The notes beneath the pieces were generated by a model. That model saw only the letters and a list, made by a program, of their open reading frames with translations. It searched no databases and had not been told where the DNA came from. A stretch of 64,000 bases of DNA, taken from contig CP136065.1 of the NCBI GenBank assembly GCA_032622095.1, forward strand, positions 61,551,094 through 61,615,093, given 5' to 3'. Made by a program: the position numbers and the translations under genes. Below are positions 48,201 through 55,019 of this stretch, piece after piece; position 1 is the stretch's first letter, and every line of letters begins with the position of its first letter. Source of the stretch: Siphonodentalium dalli (taxonomy: Eukaryota; Mollusca; Scaphopoda; Gadilida; Siphonodentaliidae).

Positions 48201-50478
48201 AGAACGTAAGACTACAAATTCATATGATAAACTGTGGTATATGTGACTTTAATGTCAGTGATTTTAAGGTAAACTCCAGCAAAACATATTACCATTACGA
48301 TTCACTAGGATACATGTGATTATTCTAGCATCTTCTATTGATTTGCTCATCCTCTGGACTTTGTTTAGCATGTTGGTACGTTGTGGATAGGGTCTGCCTT
48401 TTAGACATTTAGGACTAGTATATTTAACACTTTCATGACGGGAGCTGCGCTAGTGCAGCACTGAAAATCATGCGCCAATGCATTCTATTATGGGAGACTC
48501 ACATATATAAGAAAATGCATTGGCACAGGGTTTTTGCAAAATATCAGGAAGCTATAGTCATGGAGGGGTTCACTACCAAATTAGATATTTCTTCGCCGAG
48601 TCTTTTTTTTCTTCATAATTTTCTGAATTTTTTCCTTTCAGGCATTGATCGAGTATGAAGGGAGTGGATTCGTGTCTTGTGGAATTGATGGCCTCGTAAT
48701 TCTCTGGAAGGTAAACTTATCATATCTCAAATTGAACTTGACAAGAAAATATTTTTCCATCTTCTATATGACTAAAAAAAATAATGCTTTGTTTCACAGC
48801 CAGTCACAGGCCAAAATTTTAATCATCAAGAAAGAGATAACTCAGTAGGTTAATGGGACAGTCTGTTCTACACATACAATACGGTCCTGGGTAGAACCTG
48901 ATCTAGTATTAGTCGGACTTTGTTTCAGCATCTGCAATCCATTTACCATGAGCATCACATATCAATGCCTTGAAAACTATTTCAGGAGCAAAAGGATATC
49001 AGACACATCAAAAAATCTACTGGATAAATTTCATACCTCTGCTCCTCCCACACAGTGCCACATCCAGGGATGACACAGAAATAATGGCTGTCCCATCTGC
49101 AAACATGTGTGCACATTAAAGGCCCACTTAATTTTCGAACCCCCAGATCACATATATAAAATATATGCCATATTATATACCATTTGAAAAAGGAAGCTCC
49201 AAAACACTGTATTATCAACTTATTCAGTGTAATAAACTGTGAACATGTTGTTTTTGTTGAGTTACTGACGTTTTTTTGGGCTTAAGTTTCATCTGAATTG
49301 AAGTGCAAAGTGTATTATTTTCTATGGGATTGGAATAAGTCTTTTTTTTTTATTATTTCTCTATGGGCATCTTCTGAGACACAGACGTTACAAATGGTGT
49401 TGAATTATAGTATTTTAAAAATATTTTATGGCATATTTTGTCATTATAGCCATATATCAAGGGACCATAAAAAAATAATCTCTGACTCGAAAATTAAGTT
49501 GGCAAAGAACTAATATGACAAAATGACATGGTCAAATTCGAGCCATTGGACTCATGGGGCCACAGTGGAAAGAAAGTATGAGCCTTTACAAATCCTTGAA
49601 ATAGTGTGTCTTGACATTTACAGAATGAGGTTCACAGAGGGTGAATTTAGTGACACTATCCTGCACAGCGGACCAGCATCACCAAATGCACCCTCTGGGA
49701 AACTCAATCTGCTTAGGCCTCAACTGCTATGGGAGACCTATGATCAAATTGAAGTTTCCCAGTTGAAGTTGGTAATGTTCAACCTTTAGTCACCTTGATG
49801 ATGAATTTTATCTTCTGCAAATTAGGGGATATGGAAACTGAACAGAAGGGAAAAAGTAACTATAAAAATGTTAATTTGAGATTATAGATACTTCCAGAGG
49901 ACGAGGCCTGAGCAGAATGAGGTCCACAGAGGGTGAATTTGGTGATGTGCACCCATTGGGCACCTCGATTATAGATTGTGTCGTCTGCCAATTTGAGGAA
50001 ATACATGTAGAGAAACTATATTAAAAAAGAAAAGATAAACTTTCTAAATAAGTTTCTAAAGAAACTAAAATACTTGTTTATTTGATAATAAAGATATTTT
50101 CCAGTGGAGATGTATGCTGAAGCAAAATGAGGTCCCCATAGGGGGAATTTAGTGATGCTAGCCATCTGGGGACCTCATTCTGTGAATGTCCGGCACCATA
50201 TTTTGATGCCTGACCAAAGGCCGGTGATTTCTATATGGAGTGGTATGATTTTATGAAATTAAGTCACTACATTGACATTTCTCGATCACTAAAACTGGAA
50301 ATATCATTATATGGCCATATTAAATTGCTGAAAGCAACATACTAAAATAAATTAATTAATCAATATATATTTCTTTTGCTTTTTCCATTAGAATTCAGAA
50401 ATACAGAAGGTGCGGCGGAACCAGCTAGTCAGGGAAATCGTTTTAGGAGTCGATATTGAATGCTCCTCTGCAATCTAA
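21118..50478 (+). CDS. WDR41: WD repeat-containing protein 41 (WDR41), complete, 14 coding exons
   Basis: WDR41 is a beta-propeller protein that joins C9orf72 and SMCR8 and, in mammals, brings that complex to lysosomes through the cationic amino acid transporter PQLC2 when amino acids are scarce. Coding exons, all with GT-AG borders and matching phases: 21118-21237, 24945-25057, 26872-26920, 28907-29032, 31466-31528, 32821-32929, 33716-33781, 35903-36013, 37429-37583, 39638-39762, 40275-40409, 47647-47737, 48642-48710, 50392-50478. The total is 1,419 bp, 472 residues plus stop, against 459 in human. WD-like ends are visible: GKIAIWDFQ, VCLWNFNG, GTIILWSCD, SIQLWGTS and LVILWK. NPFTEL and KIDDNRFAS match the human NPYTEL and QLDDYRFAS. 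The start was chosen because MSVFQRLLG lies in frame with exon 2 and near the ETS site. Introns are full of MITEs. The loop that in human carries a WGFGR-like segment looks different here (see findings). Confidence 0.94.
21821..22075 (+). repeat. fragment of the repeat seen at 29.8-31.4 kb
   Basis: Begins TTAGCTCAACATGGC, includes CATTGACATGTAGATGGGA and CATGGCCGCCAGTGGCCATC, then stops after one unit. Confidence 0.7.
22112..22973 (+). mobile_element. Helitron-like element 1 with six 122-bp internal repeats
   Basis: Starts TCTCATATATATTTTGAAGA and a CTGTCTGT run. About six tandem units of roughly 122 bp carry CGGAAACGGGTGGAGCTATC and CAGCTTCGCGCATGC. The 3' end has a hairpin AGCCCG...CGGGCT, then CTAG/T, the Helitron-type terminus. 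The open frames on its minus strand arise from the repeat and are not genes. Confidence 0.65.
22974..23721 (+). mobile_element. Helitron-like element 2, directly abutting element 1
   Basis: Begins TCTATTATATATTTTGGAAG and CTGTCTGTGTG immediately after the CTAG of element 1. Degenerate internal repeats hold GGTCAATTCAAGGTCAAATC. It ends with CCCGGACGAAGTCGGG hairpin and CTACTAGT. Confidence 0.65.
24010..24425 (-). mobile_element. possible LTR fragment of a Gypsy-like retrotransposon
   Basis: On the minus strand a purine tract AAGAGGGGGGAGAA runs directly into TGTGGCGGTGG at 24,405, resembling a polypurine tract plus 3' LTR start. The downstream end, a second LTR and a target duplication were not found, and no pol gene is present. 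Confidence 0.3.
24426..24944. other. WDR41 intron 1, no gene seen
   Basis: Mixed AT-rich sequence that could be the decayed internal part of the LTR fragment. No frame with splice support other than exon 2. Confidence 0.4.
24945..25057 (+). CDS. WDR41: WDR41 exon 2 (residues 41-78)
   Basis: Acceptor TATAGTTTCAG; MPVETISEHQPHNPFTEL, then LLTKIDDN and a split Arg codon (AG/G); donor GTAAAA. The NPFTEL..L pattern and the split Arg match human WDR41. Confidence 0.92.
25370..25580 (+). repeat. interspersed repeat family F, copy 1
   Basis: Shares TTAAAGATACATGTACATAA, TTGAGTCGCGGAACCCACTC and GGACCATCAAATTGTATTGT with copies at 29.06 and 57.72 kb. Confidence 0.6.
25581..26871. other. WDR41 intron 2, no feature recognised
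   Basis: About 1.3 kb of AT-rich sequence. Short frames on either strand lack splice sites or similarity. Confidence 0.5.
26872..26920 (+). CDS. WDR41: WDR41 exon 3 (residues 78-94)
   Basis: A 49-bp exon, acceptor CCCATTCCAG, encoding (R)FASTCDEGKIAIWDFQ, the end of the first WD unit; donor GTAAAT. Confidence 0.93.
27036..27350. mobile_element. MITE family C copy
   Basis: Starts TGGATATAGTGTTTCTGACA with GAATGAGGTCCCCAGAAGGT and complement; the second hairpin is reduced to AATTCACCCTCTGGTGACCT. Confidence 0.65.
27715..28244. mobile_element. two adjacent MITE family C copies
   Basis: Hairpins at about 27,744-27,840 and 28,074-28,156, then 28,165-28,212. The outer ends AAGCCTTGAAATAGTGTGTC and CTCACTATTTCAAGGCTTG are inverted. 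Confidence 0.7.
28440..28760. mobile_element. MITE family C copy, right end lost
   Basis: Left hairpin intact from TTTAGTGTGTCTGACATTTG; the right one stops at GAATGAGGTCTACATAGC followed by a C run. It ends about 150 bp before WDR41 exon 4. Confidence 0.65.
28907..29032 (+). CDS. WDR41: WDR41 exon 4 (residues 95-136)
   Basis: 42 codons: TGRLLDHFDVHTRPVTSLLV to LLLSASSDKQIC. Acceptor GTGTTGTAG, donor GTGAGT. HTRPVTSL and LSASSDK correspond to human HTQKITAI and LTASADR. Confidence 0.93.
29062..29460 (+). repeat. interspersed repeat family F, copy 2
   Basis: AAAGATATATAATCTGAATT at one end and TTGTGTACCTTTAAAG at the other; the ends are roughly inverted (TTAAAG / CTTTAA). Confidence 0.65.
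29546..29733. mobile_element. long foldback MITE with TA flanks
   Basis: Two arms of about 75 bp are nearly perfect inverse copies: TACAGTATTGCTCTAAGTAA ... GGATTTAATCGGAAAT pairs with ATTTCCGACTAAATCC ... TTACTTAGAGCATTACTGTA, around a spacer of about 35 bp. TA flanks and CAGTA termini suggest a mariner-type target; the superfamily is inference. Confidence 0.8.
29818..31396 (+). repeat. interspersed element with about ten 145-bp internal repeats
   Basis: Starts TTAGCTCAACTTACTTTGTA (itself a small hairpin) and ends AGTTGAGCTACA. Internal units carry GACATGTAGATGGGAACGAG, CATGGCCGCCAGCAGCCATC, TTGGATTTTACTCTTTGCAT and ACTAAATCCTTTGGC. All frames on it are repeat-derived. It lies in WDR41 intron 4. 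Confidence 0.85.
31466..31528 (+). CDS. WDR41: WDR41 exon 5 (residues 137-157)
   Basis: IWNISTGGCIQTLTKHHSVV then R; acceptor TTGTCTTGCAG, donor GTGAGT. A family B MITE starts 22 bp after the exon. Confidence 0.92.
31550..31793. mobile_element. MITE family B copy
   Basis: TTAACCCTTCGATGACTGGA to GCTGCACCAGAGTTAA. Two palindromic modules of TCTTATATATGCGAG type are intact. It begins 22 bp after WDR41 exon 5. Confidence 0.8.
31797..32255. mobile_element. MITE family C copy
   Basis: Outer ends GGCCTGAAAATATAGTGCTG and CACCATATTTTCAAGCCTG inverted; hairpins at 31,830-31,920 and 32,125-32,222. Confidence 0.75.
32256..32820. other. WDR41 intron 5 remainder, nothing recognised
   Basis: No repeat family or frame with support was seen. 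Confidence 0.5.
32821..32929 (+). CDS. WDR41: WDR41 exon 6 (residues 158-194)
   Basis: CLVRVAPQLFCSAGELVCLW followed by NFNGSLLSTVDRKFNE and one base. Acceptor CATTTTCAG. The donor GTATTAACC contains the TTAA of a family A MITE at intron positions +4 to +7. Confidence 0.92.
32933..33295. mobile_element. MITE family A copy plus a second, partial copy
   Basis: The first copy runs from TTAACCTTTCTTTAATAAAT to AATATAGAATGGGTTAA (33,137). The second starts from the same TTAA as TTAACCCTTTCTATACAGAA and is truncated near 33,295. The first TTAA is inside the WDR41 exon 6 donor. Confidence 0.78.
33296..33715. other. WDR41 intron 6 remainder, nothing recognised
   Basis: No supported feature. Confidence 0.5.
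33716..33781 (+). CDS. WDR41: WDR41 exon 7 (residues 194-216)
   Basis: DDIEFIISISSQRLVASADR then HL and the first base of Tyr. Acceptor CTTCTGCAG, donor GTGAGT. Confidence 0.9.
34008..34980. repeat. decayed repeats: MITE C ends around a tandem-repeat insert
   Basis: A MITE C half-hairpin at 34,020-34,112 and its other part at 34,800-34,980. Between them are diverged units with ACGCGATAACTCAAACAAAC and GCCAGCAGCCATCTTGGATT, related to the 29.8-31.4 kb repeat. Confidence 0.6.
34985..35770. repeat. MITE family A copy with second 68-bp satellite array, about 9 units
   Basis: A diverged A element leads at about 35,165 into units containing TTAAACTTATTATCTGAACA, CTTCTTGAGAGATAACTACT and TATTTAGTATAGAAA. 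One unit carries a 20-bp internal duplication of AACTACTCATCAATGAGT near 35,645. It lies in WDR41 intron 7, about 130 bp before exon 8. Confidence 0.92.
35903..36013 (+). CDS. WDR41: WDR41 exon 8 (residues 216-253)
   Basis: (Y)VLLVKLADTSDQTEIEF then AKQLPLTHKEDIKSLIKIA plus one base; acceptor CTCATACAG, donor GTGAGA. HKEDIKSLI matches human HQDNILSLI. Confidence 0.92.
36014..36535. other. WDR41 intron 8 start, nothing recognised
   Basis: No supported feature. Confidence 0.5.
36536..37130 (+). repeat. family G repeat with three 180-bp units
   Basis: Begins TTTTATACGCCCTTTTTGAA and a CCGTCCGTCTGTCC run, then three units with TTTTGGTTTCCGATCGATAA, CTCCAGTTTGGATTATTTGA and ACAGGCCAAGTTC. The start matches the reverse complement of 2,800-2,840. 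Confidence 0.75.
37429..37583 (+). CDS. WDR41: WDR41 exon 9 (residues 253-304)
   Basis: The longest exon: (D)KSFASGSLDGTIILWSCD, then ..RYFNAVEEY.., ending IQHMIAAQE. Acceptor AACTTACAG, donor GTATGG. Matches human SFVTGSHVGELIIWDALD. A family C MITE follows about 30 bp later. Confidence 0.94.
37613..38052. mobile_element. MITE family C copy
   Basis: Ends TTGAAATAGTGTGTCTGTGA and GACACACTATTTCAAGGCTT inverted; two hairpins present. Confidence 0.75.
38079..38325. mobile_element. MITE family B copy
   Basis: TTAAACCTGTCATAATGGGA to GCCATGGAAGGGTTAA, with both palindromic modules. Confidence 0.75.
38797..38821. repeat. poly-C tract
   Basis: A continuous run of about 24 C residues in WDR41 intron 9. 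Confidence 0.9.
39168..39560. mobile_element. MITE family C copy
   Basis: Ends AAGCCAGCAAATAGTGTGTC and GACACACTATTTGCAGGTTT are inverted; hairpins at 39,197-39,290 and 39,438-39,532. It ends about 80 bp before exon 10. Confidence 0.75.
39638..39762 (+). CDS. WDR41: WDR41 exon 10 (residues 305-346)
   Basis: RYLVAAVGRGLCIYDSHTGC then SAHYSKILSLCFVCD and GG. VAAVGRGL matches human FAAVGRGLYVY. The last 16 exon bases with the donor GTAAGT are copied 41 bp downstream. Confidence 0.94.
39747..39809 (+). repeat. duplicated exon end and splice donor of WDR41 exon 10
   Basis: GCTTCGTTTGTGATGGGTAA with GT occurs at 39,747-39,768 (the real exon 10 border) and again at 39,788-39,809. The offset of 41 bp is not a multiple of three, and read-through meets TAA immediately, so only the first donor gives WDR41. 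Confidence 0.9.
40275..40409 (+). CDS. WDR41: WDR41 exon 11 (residues 346-391)
   Basis: (G)AFLATCSEDGSIQLWGTS then a charged loop ending NLIENLTGL and AG. Acceptor CGATTGTAG; the donor GTTGGT is weak. The frame stays open past the donor to 40,497, so exon length rests on the phase match with exon 12. Confidence 0.85.
40410..41064. other. start of WDR41 intron 11, nothing recognised
   Basis: The exon 11 frame runs on to a stop at 40,500; no other feature. Confidence 0.5.
41065..41475. mobile_element. MITE family C copy
   Basis: Left hairpin reduced; right hairpin intact at 41,355-41,450. Confidence 0.65.
41898..41987. repeat. imperfect foldback
   Basis: GGCTCTCTACAGTCCACCTA and ATGAATACGAC pair with GTCGTATTGATTAGGTAGAC and GGGCTCTCCAGAGCC. 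Confidence 0.55.
42434..42703. mobile_element. palindromic MITE with TA flanks
   Basis: The left arm CACTCAAAATACGAATGTGT and GCAAATTGTGCACATAACTG is inverted on the right (CAGTTGTGTGGACAATTTGC ... TTTTTGAG). The middle is rich in TGTGTG/CACACA. Flanking TA suggests a mariner-like target. Confidence 0.6.
43089..45633 (-). pseudogene. degraded transposase-like gene, unclassified family
   Basis: Five overlapping minus-strand frames read as one protein broken by about four frameshifts. In order: an acidic/proline-rich leader with TTPPPEVVI repeats (45,633 to about 44,780), a Cys-rich part with KQCYNKQKGARKIKDAKC and LTTEDRSSIFNQFW (to 44,096), a zinc-ribbon-like HPKKDQCDTCNAFN (to 43,895), a core with YFWNESQGD, IIIYSDGCNNQNRN and VRGHTQMECDSVH (to 43,291), and a tail (to 43,089). 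The core has the Asp-rich layout of an RNase H-like fold. I associate this architecture with a widespread group of uncharacterised invertebrate proteins (DUF7869-like, from memory). Two breaks sit at runs of six T and six A. Termini of the element were not found. It could be domesticated, but the breaks argue for a dead copy or homopolymer assembly errors. Confidence 0.65.
45217..45560 (-). repeat. coding minisatellite (TTPPPEVVI) in the transposase-like gene
   Basis: About 13 degenerate units of 24-27 bp, GTTATCACTACTTCCGGTGG on the plus strand. It keeps an open frame on several frames of both strands because unit length is a multiple of three. Confidence 0.85.
46040..46810. repeat. interspersed repeat interrupted by a SINE
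   Basis: Its right end holds ACGGACGGACAACTGACGG and CCCCTCCCCTGGAACAAAAT; the left part has AAAATAACCTTGACCTTTAC. The style matches family G but the sequence is different. Confidence 0.5.
46244..46547 (-). mobile_element. tRNA-derived SINE
   Basis: The minus-strand head reads GCGGGGCCTCGGTGGCTCAG with TTGG (box A) and GGGTTCGATTCCC (box B). The tail ends in ATAACCAAACCAA. CTTTTATGG flanks it on both sides (46,235-46,243 and 46,548-46,556). Not a functional tRNA: the anticodon region and CCA-side stem do not pair as a tRNA would. Confidence 0.75.
46811..47646. other. end of WDR41 intron 11, nothing recognised
   Basis: AT-rich. Phrases such as TTTTACGAGGTTT are shared loosely with 41.75 kb and might be ends of the transposase element; this was not conclusive. 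Confidence 0.4.
47647..47737 (+). CDS. WDR41: WDR41 exon 12 (residues 391-421)
   Basis: (S)TEKLRQFSKSMKPVQPSLL then GDCLAHSGAVQ; acceptor GTTCCTTTCAG, donor GTGTGT. GDCLAHSGAV corresponds to human GDLIGHSSSV. It follows a 7.2-kb intron holding the transposase-like element. Confidence 0.9.
47760..48055. mobile_element. MITE family C copy, right end truncated
   Basis: Left hairpin from GAATGTGGTTCCCAGAGGGT; the element breaks into a family A fragment near 48,060. It begins 22 bp after WDR41 exon 12. Confidence 0.65.
48070..48185. repeat. MITE family A fragment
   Basis: GGGAAATGTTCAGATAATAA with the inverse TTATTATCTGAATATTTCC. Confidence 0.6.
48424..48572. repeat. MITE family B, internally deleted
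   Basis: TTAACACTTTCATGACGGGA to AGTCATGGAGGGGTT; one palindromic module missing. It lies 70 bp before WDR41 exon 13. Confidence 0.65.
48642..48710 (+). CDS. WDR41: WDR41 exon 13 (residues 422-444)
   Basis: ALIEYEGSGFVSCGIDGLVI then LWK; acceptor TTCCTTTCAG, donor GTAAAC. Matches human FEDHGLVTCSADHLIILWK. Confidence 0.93.
48711..49129. other. WDR41 intron 13, weak minus-strand exon-like piece
   Basis: On the minus strand, TGTTTGCAG/ATGGGACAGCC...AGCAGAG/GTATGA (about 49,035-49,095) is open and flanked by splice-like sites. No family was recognised and there is nothing to join it to. Confidence 0.2.
49130..49502. repeat. possible MITE with ACTTAATTTTCGA inverted ends
   Basis: ACTTAATTTTCGAACCCCCA at the left and ACTCGAAAATTAAGT at the right. 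Confidence 0.45.
49590..50220. mobile_element. MITE family C copies, rearranged
   Basis: Three half-hairpins at about 49,622-49,712, 49,914-49,965 and 50,127-50,188, ending CCGGCACCATATTTTGATGC. Confidence 0.6.
50392..50478 (+). CDS. WDR41: WDR41 exon 14, C terminus (residues 445-472)
   Basis: NSEIQKVRRNQLVREIVLGV then DIECSSAI and TAA. Acceptor TTTTCCATTAG. The helical tail occupies the place of the human C-terminal helix. A family B MITE begins about 32 bp after the stop, so the 3' untranslated region is transposon-derived from near its start; no clear poly-A signal was assigned. Confidence 0.9.
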   Translation, partial: NSEIQKVRRNQLVREIVLGVDIECSSAI

Positions 50479-50508
50479 CATCCCATCAAGTAGGACGAAG
50501 TCATATTG

Positions 50509-50735
50509 TAAACCCTTCCATGACTGGAGCTTCCTGTAATTTTGTGAAAACCCTGTGCCAATGCATTCTCTTATATGTGCGATTCTCCCAAAGGGAGCCT
50601 CGCTTATATAAGAGAATACATTGGCATAACAATATTTACCTTGACCTTGTAATCCAGAGACTCACATATATAAGAGAACACTGGCATAGGATCTTTAATG
50701 CTGCACCAGCGCGGTTCTTGTCATGAAAGGGTTAA
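50509..50735. mobile_element. MITE family B copy just after the WDR41 stop
   Basis: TAAACCCTTCCATGACTGGA to TTGTCATGAAAGGGTTAA, starting about 30 bp downstream of the stop codon. Confidence 0.75.
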
Positions 50736-50769
50736 AGAAACTCATTGTTGATATTGGATGGTTATTGTG

Positions 50770-51028
50770 TTAACCTTTCTATACTAAATTGATTCTCCCA
50801 TTCAGTTATGAAACTATACATTGGAATGGTCCATTATTCATCTGGAGTGGTGTTCAGTGGTATTCAGATGACACAGCTGGATGACAGATAATAATAGTGT
50901 AGCATGAGTCCTATTTATTGGAGGGAAATGTTCAGATAATAAGTTCAATAAATGACCTATCTTTGTTAAACTTATTATCTGAACATTTCCTATGTGAACT
51001 ACTCACCAATGAGCATTTAGTATAGAAA
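50770..51028. mobile_element. MITE family A copy
   Basis: TTAACCTTTCTATACTAAAT to GCATTTAGTATAGAAAG with the internal GTTCAGATAATAAG foldback. Confidence 0.75.
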
Positions 51029-51212
51029 GTATAAGAACTGTAAGTCATTCCATATTTATACCAAGTTTTCTGCTTGTTCATGAGCTAGTGACAACATTCT
51101 TGATAGATTTTGAAATAGATGAAGCAGCAAGCCAAATATTTATCAAGGACCAGCCCAGAGGTTAAAAATTCAGAGAAGTCACGTGTCCTTATTAACTCTT
51201 CCATGACTGGAG

Positions 51213-52475
51213 TAGGGTCCTGCAAATATTCAATATTCGATTCGAGATTCGATTCGAAAGTCAAATTCGATTCGAATTCGAGTCGAAATGTCCAACTCGA
51301 AATTTCGAATATATATGGATGAAATTATTAGCTGCTTACGAACACGTATACACACGTCGATCTTAGCTGTTTCTGTGCCATTTAATTCCCTAAAATTATG
51401 AATATGTTCGCTTTATAATTCTTATTGTACATCACGAATGTACGCATGCTATTAAATATATTTATGGCCAGTAATTAGCCACCAGATTAGGACCACTAAA
51501 TACGTCTGAATTATAGCTTTGAACATGGTTGCCAAAAGCTATGAAATCGCAGTTTGACCGACGACGCACGTAAATTATAATAACTATGAGACTGAGCAAC
51601 TGCTAGCGTTATCCGCCGACTGTCTATCTCAGGTTCCGCGTTATTTGTATGTGACATCGTTGATGATGTAAACTTCACGTGTTTCAGGGGTCGAAAAGTG
51701 CATGTTGCATGGTGGAGTTTTCTTTTGAAGTTTCGGAGCATTCCTTTGGCACTTGACAATAAGTCGTCCGTTATTCATGTTTATTTTAAACATGATAAGC
51801 TTCTCAGGCAGTGCAAGAACTTACACGTGTGACGAATACAACATGGCGTATAAATCGCAAGCATCTGGGACAACGACCCATCTATGGAATCATCAGTTCC
51901 AGAAGCACCCAGTACTACATAAACAGGCTACCCTGCGACTGTTGTTGTATCTTCAAGTTTACAACAACGGGTGTTTCCGAATGCCCATTTGCAATTTTGC
52001 ATGTACAATCAAACTGTACAAACTTTGCGTGATTTTAGTTCCGATAGGCCGGTTATATATTAATCGTCGTGACATCCGCATGGACGTTTTGATCTGTTTT
52101 TTTTTCTTCTTGACAATAATCAATTGAAGTTAATAGTATCGCAATCGACGGTTGATCGCCACATAAGTTATGATGGAACTTCGTGGAAGTTCATAGAACG
52201 TTTCAAACATCATCTAATCATTGGCAAAACATGCCTAATTGAGAATGCAACACACATGTATAATTCGATTCGATATTCGATTCGATATTCGATTCGATAT
52301 TCGATTCGATATTCGATTCGATATTCGATTCGATATTCGATTCGATATTCGATTCGATATTCGATTCGATATTCGATTCGATATTCGATTCGATATTCGA
52401 TTCGATATTCGATTCGAATTCTTCAATTCAATTCGATATTCGATTCGATCAAAATCTCCAATTCGCAGGACCCTA
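51213..52475 (+). mobile_element. hAT-type element with BED finger, 8-bp TSD, copy 2
   Basis: TIRs TAGGGTCCTGCAAATATTCA and ATTCGCAGGACCCTA; target duplication GACTGGAG at 51,205-51,212 and 52,476-52,483. The BED-like frame at 51,753-52,127 has YTCDEYNMAY, so the second zinc-binding Cys is Tyr. The right subterminal region carries an expanded ATTCGATTCGAT array. Confidence 0.9.
52262..52440. repeat. 12-bp minisatellite ATTCGATTCGAT, about 14 units
   Basis: Pure tandem units; copy 1 of this hAT has only short versions at the same place, so the array expanded after the copies separated. Its long open frames (for example, RYSIRYSIR) are artefacts. Confidence 0.95.
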
Positions 52476-52899
52476 GACTGGAGCTTCCTGAAATTTTGCG
52501 AAACCCTGTGCCAATACATTCTCATATATATGCGAGTCTCCCATAGGGAGCCCTGCATTTTTAAGAGAATACATTAGTCTAACAATATTTACCTTGACCT
52601 TCTAAGCCAGTGCATTCTCTTATATATATACAAGGCTTCCTATGGTCGACTCACATATATAAGAGAATGCACTGGCACAGGATCTTTAATGCTGCACCAG
52701 TGCATTTCCTGTCAGGAAAGGGTTAACTTGCTACGGAGAAGTGAACTGTTAGCAAGGAAGTCATTACGGTTGAAGTTCACTTAAGGTCTATTTGATGTGG
52801 TGACAGTATGTGGCAAGAATTTTTTGTATCAAAACTCATCACCCTCACAATATGAAAGATACATTCTAAGTATTGGAAAAAAAGTGGTTTAAACAAAAT

Positions 52900-53330
52900 A
52901 AAAACAAATACATTCATGGCTGGTCATTGGAGAGTTTGACAGGAAATGTATAAAACAAATACACTTCATTTTCTAGCTTATGAACCCAACTATGGTATGC
53001 GCTCAGTTTACTATCTGACATCAAGAATGGCTGCGAGGAAATAAGTAAAACAATCTTCATTGCATATTTTAGTTTCTCAGCGCCATTTGCAGAACTTTTT
53101 TTGGAGGAAAAGTCACCATAAAACAACATAATGTCCAAAAAGATGAATCAGTATTGAGTTTTTATCTCTGCCAGATTATTGCAAACGTGGTTGAATAATA
53201 TTTATGTTGTCTTATGTTGTTTTGGTCCTTCACATAAAAAAAAAGATAGTTCTGTAAATGGCCACCAAAAAAATAAAATATGCAATGAGAAATGTTTATA
53301 TATTTTCTCGCAGACATTCGATACGGCACT
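52900..53330. repeat. imperfect inverted repeat
   Basis: ATTGCATATTTTAGTTTCTC and GCCATTTGCAGAACTTTT on the left are inverted on the right as AGTTCTGTAAATGGCC and AAAATATGCAATGAGAAATG, giving arms of about 100 bp. Confidence 0.6.
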
Positions 53331-53424
53331 TGTGCCATCGTCGAAGGATATAACTCGAGGCTCTCATTCTATCCTTCCATGCTGGCACTCTTGCTGTATC
53401 AACAAACTCATTAAAATACTTCTT

Positions 53425-53888
53425 TCATTCAAGTCTGAGTTTAGTATGGCTGTCATTTGCAGAATGAGGTCCCCAGAGGGTGAATTTAGTGATGCTATTC
53501 CGCACAGTGGGCTAGCAAGCCTAGCATCACCAAATTCACCCTCTTGGGACCTCATTCTGCATGGCCTCATCTGCTATGGGAGACATATTCAGATTGAAGT
53601 TCACAAATGGTGATTATTGTGATGTACACCCATTGGAAACCTCAATTATGCAAATATGTCGTCTGCCAATTTGGGATATAGAAAAACTAAACTAAAAAAT
53701 AAATAGAATCTAAGTTTCTATAGAAATTTGATAATAAAGAAACTTTTCAGAGTAGATGAGGACTAAGCAGAAAGAGGTCCCCAGAGGGTGAATTTAGTGA
53801 TGCTAGCCCGCTATGAGGATATCATCACTAAATTCACCCTCTGGGGACCTCATTCTGCAAATGGCAGACACACTATAATCAGGCTTCT
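53425..53888. mobile_element. MITE family C, full copy
   Basis: Ends AAGTCTGAGTTTAGTATGGC and CACACTATAATCAGGCTT inverted; hairpins at 53,460-53,560 and 53,770-53,862. Confidence 0.8.
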
Positions 53889-55019
53889 GTGTATATTTTG
53901 AAGCAGTATCATCTTGGTGCATATTTAGTTTGGCTTGTTGGGTTTATAATCAATGATACTCTTGCTGGAGGCATTTCTATTAAATCATCAAATTTAATGA
54001 AATATGTGTATACCAGTAAAGTGTACTATAGCAGACACATTGCTTGATACATCATCTTTGCCATTTTTTATCATGAATGATTTCACCAGCAGTGAAGACG
54101 AAGGAAACTTTAATAGTCTGCTCCATTTCTTGTGTATTGTGCATGTTATGTGAGTTGGAAGCATTTATGATATTCCATGCGTTATGTTATCAAATATCGT
54201 CTTTTTTATTGTATGTTTGTAAAGATGATGTCTATTTGCACGGCTATGATTATTACTTCCATTGAGATATTACTTTAACTGGTAACTAATGTTGCAGCCG
54301 ACTCACAGAATCCATATAAGCCGAGGTCTCTCTTCTATGGCATGTACAGTGTGCATAGTCACTTCCCTCTAAACCCTGTAAGCCTTGACTTGTCTAGATT
54401 GCACACTATCACTCATATCTTCTAAAGCTGAGATCTGCCCCATGTGATACATACATGTACAGTCATTCATCCCAATGCCATCCACACATAGCTTTTTCTT
54501 TGATAACTTGGACAGACACATTTGCCTATAAAGCTCTTAAAATCTACATACGGTCAATTCTCCCTAAGGCGACCCTTGTCTAGCATGCATATGGTAATTT
54601 CTCCCAAAGGTGAGCTTAGAATAGCATGCATACGGTCACATCTTCCTAAGGCGAGCCTTGAATATCATAGACACATTCACTTCTGTATAATCCCTCAAAG
54701 CAGAGACTTGTCTTCTATACGTTCCACATGGTCAGGTCTTCCTTCACACCAATATTATAGCCTGGTTTATGAACATTTTGATGGGACAAAAGTAGATTCA
54801 GGAGAGATAAAATAATTTAAAACAAATATTCATTGCCACTCAAAGAATCGACAAACAGCAAAAATATGGATGAATTTCACAATTTTTTCAAATTTTATAA
54901 GCAAAACAGAGGTATTTATTCCCGTAAATAGTAGAAATAATGGGGGAAAATGAGAAAGCCCAAGAAGAGTCTATACCATCAACATTTTTCTTTTCCACAT
55001 GCTTCATTTTAGTCAATAT
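53889..55019. other. downstream of WDR41, no gene; degenerate repeat at 54,330-54,740
   Basis: A loose tandem series around TAGCATGCATACGGTCA and CTAAGGCGAGCCTTGA. Some of this could be distal 3' untranslated sequence, but nothing shows it. Confidence 0.4.

Larger units (their letters stand above)
51192..52725. mobile_element. MITE family B interrupted by hAT copy 2
   Basis: TTAACTCTTCCATGACTGG at the left and TCAGGAAAGGGTTAA at the right; the hAT sits 21 bp from the left end. Confidence 0.8.

Noticed and set aside
52124-52577. Long RYSIRYSIR and DIRFDIRF frames on both strands
   Set aside because: Artefact of a 12-bp tandem repeat without stop codons.
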